A stretch of DNA of 64,000 bases, taken from contig NZ_KB907450.1 of assembly GCF_000382045.1 (NCBI RefSeq), positions 434,001-498,000 of the forward strand, written 5' to 3'. The stretch comes from Variovorax atrisoli 110B (lineage in GTDB: Bacteria > Pseudomonadota > Gammaproteobacteria > Burkholderiales > Burkholderiaceae_C). Below, in pieces: positions 44,519 through 53,952 of the stretch; positions within the stretch are counted from its first letter, which is position 1, and every line of letters begins with the position of its first letter. The notes under the pieces were generated by a model. It was given only the letters and a program-made list of their open reading frames with translations. It did no database searches and was not told the origin of the DNA. The translations under genes and the position numbers were made by a program.

Positions 44519-46240
44519 TCAGGCCTCGCTCAGCCGCACGTAGGTGGCCAGCAGCGCGCTCTTGGCGACCACGCCCAGCAACACCGGGTTGGCGGCGCTC
44601 TCGATCAGCGGAAGCCGCTCGCCCAGGTGGTCGAGGAAGCGCTGCAGTGCCTCGCCAAGACCGGTATCGGCAGTGACCGGCTGGATCGCCTGAGAGAGCA
44701 GGGCGCCTGCCGTCGTCTCCTGCGGCGCGGTACCGAGCGACGAGAGCGGCACCACCCCGAGGTAGCGGTTGTCCGCGTCCACCACGTACAGGTACTTGAC
44801 GGGGTACTGCAGGAAAAGCCTGCTCATCGCCTCGCGGTCCGCCTGCGGGCCGACCACGGTCTCGGCCGGCTGCACCAGGTCGCGCATGTGCAGCCCGCGC
44901 AGGCGCATCTGGTCGTCGCGCTGGGCGTTGCGATGCAGCGTGATCTCGTACATCGAGCCTGCGTTGGCCGAGCGCGCCACGAAGTACGCGATGACGCTCG
45001 CGGCCATCAGCGGCAGCATGACCTGGTAGCTCAGCGTCATCTCGAAGATCATCAATATCGCCATCAGCGGTGCCTGCGTGGCGCCCGCCAGGAAAGCGCC
45101 CATGCCGACGATGGCATAGGCGAATGGCGCCGAGCTCGCCGCCGGCCACAGCGCCTGCACGCCCTGGCCGAAGAGCGCGCCGATCATGCAGCCGAAGAAG
45201 AGCGCCGGCGTGAACACGCCGCCCACGGCGCCCGAACCGGCCGTCGCCATCGTCGCAACCGCCTTGGCGAGCAGCACCAGCGCGATCAGCGTCCATGCCC
45301 ATGGCGTGTGCAGCACCGAATTCACCACGCTGTAGCCGTTGCCCCACACCTCCGGCATCGGCACCGACACCGCACCCATGACGAGCCCGCCCAGCGCCAG
45401 CCTCCACGGCAGCGCGAGCGGCAGCCGCGAGAACAGCGCCCGGCTGCCCTGCAGCGCGCGCAGGAAGCCCACCGCCGCGAAGCCCAGCAGCACGCCGAGC
45501 ACGCAGAACAGCACGACCTCGGTGCCGTGGATCTCCGGGAACGGCGGCATCTTGTAAGGCGGCTGGTAGCCCGGCAGCGCCCGCATCGCGACGTTGGCCA
45601 CCACCGACGCGATGATGATCGGCCCCACGCTCTCCATCGCGATGGAGCCCAGCACGATCTCCGCGACGAAGAAGGCGCCCGCGATGGGCGCGTTGTAGGC
45701 GGCCGTGAGGCCGGCCGCCGCGCCGCAGGCCACCAGCAGCCGCAGCCGTTCGGCCGGAAAGCGGAACACCCGCCCGAGCAGCGAGGAGGCCAGCGCCGCC
45801 AGCTGCACCATCGAGCCCTCCCGCCCGATCGAGCCGCCAGTGCCGATGCTCACCAGCGACGACGCGCTGCGCGCCAGCGTCTGCGCCACCGGAATGCGCC
45901 CGTCGCCGAGCACGATGGCTTCCATGTAGTCCGACGTGGCGCTGCGCGAAGCCACGCGCCTGGCGAGCACCAGCAGCAGCCCCGCCACCAGTCCGCCCAG
46001 GGTGGGGCAGGCGATGCGCGCCCACCATGGCAGCTGCTTCGCCATGGCGACCAGCCCCTGGCCGGGGCCGAGCACCAGGTGCTCGAAGGCGAGGAGCGCG
46101 GCGCGGAACAGTTCGGTCGCCAGCGTGCCCAGCAGTCCGGCCACGATCGACCACAGAAGCATCGACTGCCAGCCCGAGACACCGAAGAGCCGCTGCAGCG
46201 CCGAACGCAGGTTCAGGAAGATCGAGGCGGGCCGCATCAT
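44519..46240 (-). CDS. ClC-family chloride channel/antiporter with CBS domains
   Basis: This is a 573-residue membrane protein. The gating glutamate motif GREGS and the third motif GGVFTPALFFG are present. The first motif, usually GSGIP with the central serine, is replaced by TSDYMEA-like text, as in some EriC-type subfamilies. Two C-terminal CBS-like segments follow (about 445-570). The start MMRPASIF at 46238-46240 is chosen because the upstream in-frame part covers the riboswitch DNA. It may be a proton/chloride antiporter for acid resistance or charge balance. Confidence 0.88.
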   Translation of the reverse strand: MMRPASIFLNLRSALQRLFGVSGWQSMLLWSIVAGLLGTLATELFRAALLAFEHLVLGPGQGLVAMAKQLPWWARIACPTLGGLVAGLLLVLARRVASRSATSDYMEAIVLGDGRIPVAQTLARSASSLVSIGTGGSIGREGSMVQLAALASSLLGRVFRFPAERLRLLVACGAAAGLTAAYNAPIAGAFFVAEIVLGSIAMESVGPIIIASVVANVAMRALPGYQPPYKMPPFPEIHGTEVVLFCVLGVLLGFAAVGFLRALQGSRALFSRLPLALPWRLALGGLVMGAVSVPMPEVWGNGYSVVNSVLHTPWAWTLIALVLLAKAVATMATAGSGAVGGVFTPALFFGCMIGALFGQGVQALWPAASSAPFAYAIVGMGAFLAGATQAPLMAILMIFEMTLSYQVMLPLMAASVIAYFVARSANAGSMYEITLHRNAQRDDQMRLRGLHMRDLVQPAETVVGPQADREAMSRLFLQYPVKYLYVVDADNRYLGVVPLSSLGTAPQETTAGALLSQAIQPVTADTGLGEALQRFLDHLGERLPLIESAANPVLLGVVAKSALLATYVRLSEA

Positions 46241-46296
46241 GGTCGTCGATGGTAGCGGGGCCGCAACTTTCGACTTAAGAGGCGCATGGCAGGACA

Positions 46297-46302
46297 TAGA
46301 AT
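46297..46302 (+). promoter_or_regulatory. Possible -10 element of the btuB operon
   Basis: TAGAAT lies about 7 bases before the 5' edge of the riboswitch, where a start point is expected. No good -35 hexamer is visible. Confidence 0.4.
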
Positions 46303-46308
46303 TCCGCC

Positions 46309-46545
46309 CGTTGGTGCTCGCGCCGTGGTTCGCACGGCGCAGTTCAACGGGAAGCAGGAGTGGAAGCCCCGGTTCGCACCGGAACAAGGCCGAAGCCGCC
46401 TGCGCTGCCCCCGCAACGGTCAAGCAGACGGCGCCGCAAGGCGCCAACACCTTTCCATCGAGCCACTGGGCGCCCTGAAACAGGCGCCTGGGAAGGCGGC
46501 AAGGCGTCGTTCTGCCAGCCCGGATACCGGCCAACGAGGCGGCTG
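46309..46545 (+). promoter_or_regulatory. Cobalamin riboswitch
   Basis: An adenosylcobalamin aptamer of about 237 nt precedes btuB. Consensus pieces in order: TTGGTGCTCGC at the 5' end, AACGGGAAGCAGG, GCCCCCGCAACGGTCAAGC, AGCCACTGGG, GGGAAGGCGGCAAGGCG, and the B12 box GCCAGCCCGGATACCGGCC near 46524-46542. About 100 bases of expression platform follow up to the btuB ATG, including a GC-rich hairpin region. It should repress btuB and probably the whole downstream operon when adenosylcobalamin is abundant. Confidence 0.95.
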
Positions 46546-46647
46546 CCGCATGCGTCGAGGATCGAATGACGAACGCATGCGCGGCCATTGCGCCCAGGCG
46601 CCGGCGGGGAGGCCGGCCAGGGGTATTGACGTTCGTTCGCTTGATTC

Positions 46648-48564
46648 ATGATTTCCCGTGTTTGCTCTTTCCGCGGTAGCGCTCCTGCGCGCCGCTTCCG
46701 CCACGCCTGCCTGCCGCTGGCGCTGGTTTCCGCCTTCGGCGGCATGGCCCATGCGCAGGAGGCCTCCACCCTGCGCGAAACGGTGGTCACGGCCAACCGC
46801 ACGCCTCAGGCGCTGTCGGAGCTCGTGGGAGACGTCTCCGTCGTCGACAGCGAGACCATCGAGCGCAGCGGTGCGACCGGCGTGGCCGACCTGCTTTCGC
46901 GCCTGCCCGGCATCGAGATATCGCGCTCCGGCGGCGTGGGCAACACCACCAGCCTCTTCATCCGCGGCGCCGAGACGCGCTTCACCGCCGTCTACCTCGA
47001 CGGCGTGCGCATCGATTCGCAATCGACCGGCGGCGCCGGCTGGGAAGGCATTCCGCTGTCGCAGATCGACCGCATCGAGGTGCTGCGCGGGCCGGCCGCC
47101 GCGGTCTACGGCTCCGATGCCGTGGGCGGCGTGATCCAGCTTTTCACCAGGCGAGGAGAAGAGGGCGTGTCGCCCTACGCCGGCATCGGCTTCGGCAGCA
47201 AGGGGCTGCGCAGGATCGAAGGCGGCGTGAGCGGCAAGTCGGGCCTCTTCGACTATTCCTTCGGCGTGGCGCATGAAGAGAGCAAGGGCTACAACGTGCA
47301 GCCCGTGAGCAAGCGCAACGTGACCAAGGACGGCTTCACCAGCCCCGACCGCGACGGCTACAACAGCACTTCGGGCAACGCGAAGCTGGGCTTCCAGATC
47401 ACGCCCGACCAGCGCATCGAGGCCACGCTGCTTTCCAGCGACATCAAGGCCGGCTACGACGCAACGGTGTCCTACAGGACCAAGCTGCCGTTCCTGTTCG
47501 CCAACGACGTTTCGAGCAACAAGCTGCAGACCGCCGGCCTGAGCTGGTCGGCCAAGTGGAACGACGTCTACAGCACCCGCGTGCAGGTGACCGACTCGCA
47601 GCAGGTCTACAAGACCCAGCCGTCGTTCTACCGTACCGAGACCCGCCTGCGCGGCTACCTCTTCCAGAACGAATTCCGCTTCGGCCCGCACCTCGTCACC
47701 GCCACGCTGGAGCGCCGCGAGGACGCCCTGGAGAACGCGCCCACCACCACCTCGAAGCTGCTCGCGCGCGACCGCTCGCAGGACGCGATCTCGCTCGGCT
47801 ACGGCTTCGTGCAGGGCCCGCACTCGCTGCAGCTGCACGTGCGCCACGACAAGGACAGCGAATTCGGCGGCAAGACCACCGGCAGCGCGGCCTACGGCTA
47901 CGCCATCACGCCGTCGCTGCGCTTCACGGCCTCGGCAGGCACCGCCTTCCGCGTGCCCACGCTGTACCAGCGCTTCAGCGAATACGGCCTGGCCACGCTC
48001 AAGCCCGAATCGAGCCGCAACCTCGAGCTGGGCCTGCAGTACACCGAGGGCGCGACCCAGCTGGGCGTGGTGGCCTACGCCAACCGCGTGCAGAACCTGA
48101 TCGTGTTCGACGGCTCTGCCAAGGGCTGTGCTTCGTCGTTCGGCTGCTACTCCAGCACCGCCCGCGCGCGCTACCAGGGCGTCACGCTCTCGGGCAGCCA
48201 CCGCATCGGCGACGTCACGCTGCGCGGCTCCCTCGACTTTCAGGATCCGCGCGACCTCGCCACCCACAACCTGCTCGCGCGCCGCGCGCAGCGCCATGCC
48301 ACCCTGGGCGCCGACTGGCGCATCGCGGGCTGGACGCTGGGCGCCGAGGTGCAGACCTCCAGCCGCCGCTACGACGACGCCGCCAACAGCGTGAAGCTCG
48401 GCGGCTACACCGTGCTGAACCTGTCGGCCACCACCCAGCTCACGCGCGACATCAACCTCGTCGCGCGCGTCGACAATGTGGGCAACAAGGACTACCAGTT
48501 CGCGCGGCTGTACGCCAATGCCGGCCGTACCGCCTACGTCGGTCTCAAGTGGACGCCTCACTAA
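46648..48564 (+). CDS. btuB: BtuB-type TonB-dependent cobalamin receptor
   Basis: This is an outer-membrane barrel of 638 residues that takes up cobalamin and related corrinoids. The signal peptide is 1-36 (MAHA), the TonB box ETVVTA is at 44-49, and the plug domain follows (VADLLSRLPGIEISRSGG, IEVLRGPAAAVYGSDAVGGV). The barrel ends in aromatic-rich strands with the last residues YVGLKWTPH. It is the first gene after the cobalamin riboswitch, which fixes its substrate class. Confidence 0.95.
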   Translation: MISRVCSFRGSAPARRFRHACLPLALVSAFGGMAHAQEASTLRETVVTANRTPQALSELVGDVSVVDSETIERSGATGVADLLSRLPGIEISRSGGVGNTTSLFIRGAETRFTAVYLDGVRIDSQSTGGAGWEGIPLSQIDRIEVLRGPAAAVYGSDAVGGVIQLFTRRGEEGVSPYAGIGFGSKGLRRIEGGVSGKSGLFDYSFGVAHEESKGYNVQPVSKRNVTKDGFTSPDRDGYNSTSGNAKLGFQITPDQRIEATLLSSDIKAGYDATVSYRTKLPFLFANDVSSNKLQTAGLSWSAKWNDVYSTRVQVTDSQQVYKTQPSFYRTETRLRGYLFQNEFRFGPHLVTATLERREDALENAPTTTSKLLARDRSQDAISLGYGFVQGPHSLQLHVRHDKDSEFGGKTTGSAAYGYAITPSLRFTASAGTAFRVPTLYQRFSEYGLATLKPESSRNLELGLQYTEGATQLGVVAYANRVQNLIVFDGSAKGCASSFGCYSSTARARYQGVTLSGSHRIGDVTLRGSLDFQDPRDLATHNLLARRAQRHATLGADWRIAGWTLGAEVQTSSRRYDDAANSVKLGGYTVLNLSATTQLTRDINLVARVDNVGNKDYQFARLYANAGRTAYVGLKWTPH

Positions 48565-49976
48565 GCAGCCAAGCACTCCAGCCGGGCGGCGCCGCCGGTG
48601 CCGCGGCGGCCTCCTGCGCCGCCGTGCTGGTGGCCGCCCCGGCCTCGGGGCAGGGCAAGACAACGGTCGCGGCCGCGCTGGCCCGGCTGCACGCGCGCCA
48701 GGGCCGGCGAGTCCGCGCCTTCAAGTGCGGGCCCGACTTCCTCGATCCCCACTGGCTGGCGCTCGCCACCGGCGCACCGGTGCATTCCCTCGACCTCTGG
48801 ATGACGGGCGAGGCCGACTGCCGCGCGCGCCTGCATGCGGCGGCCGCCGAGAGCGACCTGCTGGTCATCGAGGGCGTGATGGGTCTCTTCGACGGCAATC
48901 CCAGCGCCGCCGACCTTGCGCAGCGCTTCGGCGTGCCGGTGCTGGCGGTGATCGACGCGCAGGCCATGGCCGGCACCTTCGGCGCGCTGGCCTACGGGCT
49001 GCAGAACTTCCGCGACGGGCTGCCGTGGGCCGGCGTGCTGGCGAACCGGGTGGCCAGCGAACGGCACGGCGCCATGCTGCAGGAGGCGCTGCGCGACCCT
49101 TCGCAATGGCTGGGCGCCTTGCCGCGCGACGCCCGCTTCACGCTGCCGGAACGGCACCTGGGCCTGGTGGCCGCCACGGAGCTGGGCGACGCGATGTCGC
49201 GGCTCGACGCGGCCGCCGACGTGCTGGCCGACACGCCGCTGGGCCGCATGCCCGTCGGCGAGCTGCCGCAGGTGGGCTTCGAGGCACTAGCATCCGACGA
49301 GGCACGAGCCGTGCCGCCATTGCTCGCTGGCCGCACCATCGCGATCGCACGCGATGCAGCGTTCTCGTTCATCTATCCGGCAAACCTCGATGTGCTCGGG
49401 GCGCTCGGTGCCGAGCTGAGCTTCTTCTCGCCGCTCGCAGGCGACGCCTTGCCGGCCTGCGACGCCGTCTGGCTGCCCGGCGGCTACCCGGAGCTGCATG
49501 CTCCGGCGCTGTCGGCCCGCACGGCGCTGCGCGAATCGCTCGCTGCGCACGTCGCCGCCGGCAAGCCGGTGTGGGCCGAGTGCGGCGGGATGATGGCGCT
49601 TTTCGACGAACTGGCTCTTCAGGAAGACGGTGGTGAAGTGCACCGCCTCTGGGGCCTGCTGCCTGGTCGGGTGACCATGCAGAAGCGGCTTTCGGGCCTG
49701 GGGCCCCAGCAGCTCTCGCTCGATGGCCACGTCCTGCGCGGACACACCTTCCACTATTCGAGCTGCGAGACACCGCTCGTGCCGGCCGCGCGCACCGCCC
49801 GTCCTGGTGCCACGCAGGCCGTGGGCGCGCGGGCCGGGGAGGTGCTGTACGTGCATGGCCCGGTGCGCGCGAGCTATTTCCATGCGTGGTTCGCCTCCAG
49901 TCCGCAAGCCACCGCGCGCCTTTTCGGCGCCATGCCCATCGAGTTGGAGAGCCATGCTGCATTCGACCAAGCCTGA
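48549..49976 (+). CDS. cobB: Cobyrinate a,c-diamide synthase (CobB/CbiA)
   Basis: It amidates the a and c side chains of cobyrinic or hydrogenobyrinic acid, using glutamine and ATP. The product has 475 residues if the GTG at 48549 is used; this start lies inside the end of btuB in another frame and has no clear ribosome site, so it is uncertain. The N-terminal nucleotide site is APASGQGKTT, with KCGPDFLDPHW next. The C-terminal glutaminase domain has its nucleophile in WAECGGMM. It fits salvage or assembly of cobinamide. Confidence 0.92.
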   Translation: MDASLSSQALQPGGAAGAAAASCAAVLVAAPASGQGKTTVAAALARLHARQGRRVRAFKCGPDFLDPHWLALATGAPVHSLDLWMTGEADCRARLHAAAAESDLLVIEGVMGLFDGNPSAADLAQRFGVPVLAVIDAQAMAGTFGALAYGLQNFRDGLPWAGVLANRVASERHGAMLQEALRDPSQWLGALPRDARFTLPERHLGLVAATELGDAMSRLDAAADVLADTPLGRMPVGELPQVGFEALASDEARAVPPLLAGRTIAIARDAAFSFIYPANLDVLGALGAELSFFSPLAGDALPACDAVWLPGGYPELHAPALSARTALRESLAAHVAAGKPVWAECGGMMALFDELALQEDGGEVHRLWGLLPGRVTMQKRLSGLGPQQLSLDGHVLRGHTFHYSSCETPLVPAARTARPGATQAVGARAGEVLYVHGPVRASYFHAWFASSPQATARLFGAMPIELESHAAFDQA

Positions 49977-50553
49977 AGCCGTGGTGCACGAGTTCATCCT
50001 CGGCGGCCAGAAGAGCGGCAAGTCGCGCCGCGCCGAGCAGCGCGCCGTCGATTGGCTCGCGGCCGGTGCCCGTGCCCGCCGCGCCGTGCTGATCGCGACC
50101 GCCCAGGCCTATGACGACGAGATGCAGGAGCGCATCGTGCGCCACCAGGCCGACCGCGCCGAGCGCGTGCCCGGCATGCGGACCATCGAGGAGCCGGTCG
50201 AGCTCGCGCGCGCCATCGTCACGCAGAGCACGCCCGAGACGCTGGTGGTGGTCGACTGCCTCACGATGTGGCTGACCAACCTGCTGATGCCGATGCCCAT
50301 CGAAGACGCCCGCCCCGTGACGCGCACCCCCGCGACGCACATCGCGATGCTGCTGGTTGCGTTGCGCGATGCGCCGGGCCCGGTGGTGCTGGTCGGCAAC
50401 GAGATCGGCCTGGGCGTGATACCGATTGGCCGCGAGACGCGCGCCTTCGTCGACGCCCTGGGCCGGCTCAACCAGGACGTGGCCGCCGCATGCGGACGCG
50501 TCACGCTCATGGCGGCCGGCCTGCCGCTGAGCCTGAAGGCGCCCGCCGCATGA
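49954..50553 (+). CDS. cobU: Adenosylcobinamide kinase/guanylyltransferase
   Basis: This bifunctional enzyme (CobU/CobP) phosphorylates adenosylcobinamide and then adds GMP to give the activated form for lower-ligand attachment. The product has 199 residues. The P-loop is GGQKSGKS, with VVDCLTMWLTNLL and GNEIGLGVIPIGRETR as further family marks. GGAGAG precedes the ATG. It overlaps the end of cobB by 23 bases and the start of btuF by four. Confidence 0.95.
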   Translation: MLHSTKPEAVVHEFILGGQKSGKSRRAEQRAVDWLAAGARARRAVLIATAQAYDDEMQERIVRHQADRAERVPGMRTIEEPVELARAIVTQSTPETLVVVDCLTMWLTNLLMPMPIEDARPVTRTPATHIAMLLVALRDAPGPVVLVGNEIGLGVIPIGRETRAFVDALGRLNQDVAAACGRVTLMAAGLPLSLKAPAA

Positions 50554-51425
50554 GCATGAAGAAGATCCGCAATCCGCTCGCGGCGATCGGCCTCGTCCTG
50601 ATGGCGCTGGCCGCGCATGCGCTCGACGTGGTCGACGAGCGCGGCGTGTCGGTGAGCCTGCCGCAGCCGCCGCAACGCGTCGTCACGCTGCTGCCTTCGC
50701 TCACCGAGTCGGTCTGCGCGCTCGGGGCCTGCAACCGGCTGGTGGGCGTGGACCGCTACTCCAACTCGCCCGAACAGGTGAAGGCTCTGCCGCAGCTCGG
50801 CGGCGGCATCGATCCGAACGTGGAGGCCATCGTCGCGCTCAAGCCCGACGCGGTGCTGCTGGCCAAGTCCTCGCGCGTCACGCAGCGGCTGGAGGCGCTG
50901 GGCATGAAGGTGCTGGTGCTCGAACCCAAGAGCCACGCCGACGTGCGCCGCGTGCTCGACAAGCTCGACCAGGTGCTGGGCACGCACGAGGCAGCGAAGG
51001 TCTGGCGCGTGATCGACGCCAGCGTGTCGGCCGCCGCGCAGTCGGTGCCCGCGGGGGCGAAGGGCATGCGCGTGTACTTCGAGGTCAACAGCGCGCCGTA
51101 TGCGGCGGGCGAGTCGTCCTTCATCGGCGAGACGCTCTCGCGGCTGGGCATGAAGAACATCGTGCCGGCCTCGCTGGGCCCGTTCCCCAAGCTCAACCCC
51201 GAGTACGTGGTGCGCGCGAACCCCGACCTCATCATGGTCAGCGTGCGCAGCGCGCAGGGGCTGGAGCAGCGGCCCGGCTGGGCTGGCATCCGCGCGGTGC
51301 GCGAAGGCCGCATCTGCCGCTTCAGCGCCGAGCAGTCCGACGTGCTTGTGCGGCCCGGCCCGCGCATGGACGAGGCGGCACGGCTGATGGCGCAGTGCAT
51401 CGTTGAAAAGGGCGGCAAGCTATGA
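50550..51425 (+). CDS. btuF: BtuF-type periplasmic corrinoid-binding protein
   Basis: This is the receptor of the BtuCDF ABC importer, 291 residues. The signal peptide is 1-24 (LAAHA). The helical-backbone receptor fold is marked by RVVTLLPSLTESVCALGACN, LVGVDRYSN and LKPDAVLLAKSS. It delivers corrinoid from the periplasm, after BtuB, to BtuC. Both ends overlap neighbours by ATGA, so the genes are translated together. Confidence 0.93.
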   Translation: MSMKKIRNPLAAIGLVLMALAAHALDVVDERGVSVSLPQPPQRVVTLLPSLTESVCALGACNRLVGVDRYSNSPEQVKALPQLGGGIDPNVEAIVALKPDAVLLAKSSRVTQRLEALGMKVLVLEPKSHADVRRVLDKLDQVLGTHEAAKVWRVIDASVSAAAQSVPAGAKGMRVYFEVNSAPYAAGESSFIGETLSRLGMKNIVPASLGPFPKLNPEYVVRANPDLIMVSVRSAQGLEQRPGWAGIRAVREGRICRFSAEQSDVLVRPGPRMDEAARLMAQCIVEKGGKL

Positions 51426-52450
51426 ATGCGGCTGCCGCCAGGCACACGGCCCATCTGCGCCGCGTACTGCTGCTCGGCGCCGGCCTGCTGGTGCTGGGCG
51501 CGGCGCTGATGCTGCTGGGCCTGGGCATCGGCAGCACCGGCTTCGAGAGCCTGTTCGCCGCACGCCACGACCCGGTGGCGCTGCAGATCGTGTGGGACAT
51601 CCGCCTGCCTCGCACGCTCGGCGCCTGGCTGGCGGGCGCGCTGCTGGGGCTGGCCGGCGCGGTGGCGCAGGGGCTCTTTCGCAATCCGCTGGCCGACCCG
51701 TACCTGCTGGGCAGCGCCTCCGGCGCCTCGCTCGGCGTGGCGGTGGCGCTGCTGATGTTCGGCGGCTCGGCCGCGAGCATGCAGTGGGTGATGCGGCTCG
51801 GGCTCACCGGCGCCGCCTTCCTGGGCGCGGTGCTCGCAGTGATGCTCACGCTGATGCTGGCGCGCGGCGTGCAGCAGACGCTGCGGCTGCTGCTGGCGGG
51901 CGTGATCGTCGGCGTGGTGCTCGGTGCGGCGAAGGACCTCATCACCATCGCTTCGGCGGACATCCTCCAGGCGATCCAGGGCTTCATCCTCGGCAGCACC
52001 GGCCTCGTCGGCTGGAGCGCCTGCGCGGTGATGGCGATGGTCGGCGCGGCCTGCCTGCTCGCGGGCTGGGCGCTGGCGCCGGTGCTCGACGGGCTGGCGC
52101 TGGGCGAAGCCACCGCGCGCAGCCTGGGCCTCCCGCTGGGGGCGATGCGCGCGGCGCTGGTGGTGGTGCTGGCGCTGGCCACCGGGGCGGCCGTGGCGCA
52201 GACCGGGCTCATCGCCTTCGTCGGCCTGGCGGCGCCGCACCTGGTGCGCTCGGCCGTCAAGACCACGCATGCGCGGCTGATCGTGCTGTCGGCGCTGATG
52301 GGCGGGTTGCTGCTGATGGCGGCCGACCTGCTCGCGCGCTGGCTGATCGCGCCGCAGGAACTGCCCGTGGGAGTGCTCACGGCCGTGCTGGGCGGCAGCT
52401 ACCTGCTGTGGCTGATGCACAGGCGCAGCGCGCGGAGCGGCGTGGCATGA
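51422..52450 (+). CDS. btuC: BtuC-type corrinoid ABC permease
   Basis: This is a 342-residue FecCD-family permease with about ten helices. Family marks are DIRLPRTLGAWLAGALLGLA, NPLADPYLLGSASGASLG and GLIAFVGLAAPHLVR, the last near the coupling region with BtuD. The reading starts at ATG 51422 overlapping the btuF stop. Confidence 0.94.
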   Translation: MNAAAARHTAHLRRVLLLGAGLLVLGAALMLLGLGIGSTGFESLFAARHDPVALQIVWDIRLPRTLGAWLAGALLGLAGAVAQGLFRNPLADPYLLGSASGASLGVAVALLMFGGSAASMQWVMRLGLTGAAFLGAVLAVMLTLMLARGVQQTLRLLLAGVIVGVVLGAAKDLITIASADILQAIQGFILGSTGLVGWSACAVMAMVGAACLLAGWALAPVLDGLALGEATARSLGLPLGAMRAALVVVLALATGAAVAQTGLIAFVGLAAPHLVRSAVKTTHARLIVLSALMGGLLLMAADLLARWLIAPQELPVGVLTAVLGGSYLLWLMHRRSARSGVA

Positions 52451-53235
52451 GCCGCAGCAACGACATCGACGCCGCGCTGGAAGCGCACCGGCTGAGCGCC
52501 ACGCTCGGCGCCAGCGAGGTGCTGCACGGCATCGACCTGAAGCTGCGGGCCGCGCGCTGGACCAGCATCGTGGGCCCGAACGGCGCGGGCAAATCGACGC
52601 TGCTGAAGGCGCTGGCGGGGCTGCTTGCTCATCGCGGCGAAGTGCGGCTCTTCGGCGAGGCGCAGGACAGGGTGCCCGCCCGCGTGCGCGCCCGCCGCCT
52701 TTCGTGGCTGGGCCAGAGTGGCACGGGCGAGGGCAGCGCCGACGACCTGATGGTCTACGACGTCGCCATGCTCGGCCGCCTGCCGCACCAGCGCTGGCTC
52801 GCCACGCCAGGCGCCGCCGACCGCGAGGCCGTCGAACGCGCACTGCGCAGCACCCAGGCCTGGGACTGGCGCGACCGTCCGCTGGGCCAGCTCTCCGGCG
52901 GCGAGCGCCAGCGCGTGCTGCTCGCCCGGGCGCTCGCCGTCGAAGCCGAGGCGCTGCTCATGGACGAACCCCTCGCCAACCTCGACCCGCCCCACCAGGC
53001 CGACTGGATGAAGATCGTCCGCACCCTCGTCGCCGAGGGCCGCACGGTGGTCAGCGTGCTGCACGAACTGCCGATGGCCCTGGCCGCCGACGAAATGGTG
53101 GTGATGGACCAGGGCCGCGTCGTGCACCACGGCACTTGCGACGACCCGGCCACCCATGCCGCGCTGGAGCAGGTCTTCGACCATCGCATCCGCGTGCACC
53201 GCGTGGCTGAGCAGTGGATCGCGCTGCCCCTATGA
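52447..53235 (+). CDS. btuD: BtuD-type corrinoid ABC ATPase
   Basis: This ATPase of 262 residues drives BtuC. Walker A is GPNGAGKST, the signature is LSGGERQRVLLARAL and Walker B is ALLMDEPLANLD; the switch histidine is in SVLHELPM. It overlaps btuC by four bases and completes a full BtuCDF importer. Confidence 0.94.
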   Translation: MSRSNDIDAALEAHRLSATLGASEVLHGIDLKLRAARWTSIVGPNGAGKSTLLKALAGLLAHRGEVRLFGEAQDRVPARVRARRLSWLGQSGTGEGSADDLMVYDVAMLGRLPHQRWLATPGAADREAVERALRSTQAWDWRDRPLGQLSGGERQRVLLARALAVEAEALLMDEPLANLDPPHQADWMKIVRTLVAEGRTVVSVLHELPMALAADEMVVMDQGRVVHHGTCDDPATHAALEQVFDHRIRVHRVAEQWIALPL

Positions 53236-53301
53236 GATGCGGGATCGAACGCGCCCTCTGCGTCCGGCAACCCGCATTCGCCAGCCTTGAAAGACCGACA
53301 A

Positions 53302-53871
53302 ATGCAAATTGAGACCCCACCCAGCGAAAAGCCCTACGAGAAGCCGGAAGGCGAACGCCGCGGCATCGTCATCGTCAACACCGGCGACGGCAAGGGCAAG
53401 AGCACGGCCGCATTCGGTCTGGCCTTGCGCGCCCACGGCCGCGGCAAGGCCGTGAAGATCTACCAGTTCATGAAGGTGCCGACCGCGCGCTTCGGCGAGC
53501 ACCGCATGTTCGAGCAGATCGGCATTCCCATCGAAGGGCTGGGCGACGGCTTCAGCTGGAAGAGCCAGGACCTGGAGCGCTCGGGCCAGCTCGCGCGCGA
53601 CGGCTGGGAGAAGGCGAAGGCGGCGATCCTCTCGGGCGAGTTCTTCCTCGTGGTGCTCGACGAGATCACCTATCCGCTGATCTACGGCTGGCTGCCGCTC
53701 GAAGGCGTGCTCGAAACCCTGCGCGCGCGGCCGAAGCATGTGCACGTGGCGCTCACCGGCCGGCGCTGCCCGCCGGAGATCATCGAGCTGGCCGACACGG
53801 TGACCGAGATGACGCTGGTCAAGCACGCCTTCAAGGCCGGCATTCCCGCGCAGCGCGGCATCGAGGATTGA
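53302..53871 (+). CDS. cobO: Cob(I)yrinate a,c-diamide adenosyltransferase
   Basis: This enzyme (CobO/BtuR/CobA) transfers adenosyl from ATP to the cobalt of corrinoids. The product has 189 residues. The P-loop is TGDGKGKST near residue 31; later marks are [11 protein letters not shown] and [16 protein letters not shown]. The ATG at 53302 is chosen; a TTG at 53287 would add five residues. It adenosylates imported or made corrinoids before CobU and CobD-type steps. Confidence 0.95.
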   Translation: MQIETPPSEKPYEKPEGERRGIVIVNTGDGKGKSTAAFGLALRAHGRGKAVKIYQFMKVPTARFGEHRMFEQIGIPIEGLGDGFSWKSQDLERSGQLARDGWEKAKAAILSGEFFLVVLDEITYPLIYGWLPLEGVLETLRARPKHVHVALTGRRCPPEIIELADTVTEMTLVKHAFKAGIPAQRGIED

Positions 53872-53893
53872 CATGGGGCGCGCTCACGCCGAC

Positions 53894-53935
53894 GGGGCAC
53901 ATTCGCGCAGGGGAGTACCCGGTGGCCTGTGCCCC
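53894..53935 (+). repeat. Intra-operon hairpin between cobO and bluB
   Basis: GGGGCACA (53894-53901) and TGTGCCCC (53928-53935) are exactly complementary and enclose an inner GGG/CCC stem. It lies 17 bases before the bluB start and could affect mRNA stability or translation. Confidence 0.65.
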
Positions 53936-53952
53936 CACCCCGAAAGAGCAGC

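Noticed and set aside
46420..48663. A 747-codon frame opposite btuB
   Set aside because: It is the complement of a well-supported receptor gene and riboswitch and shows shadow-type composition.
53894..53935. A second cobalamin riboswitch before bluB
   Set aside because: The hairpin lacks the B12 box and the other conserved core segments and is far too short.
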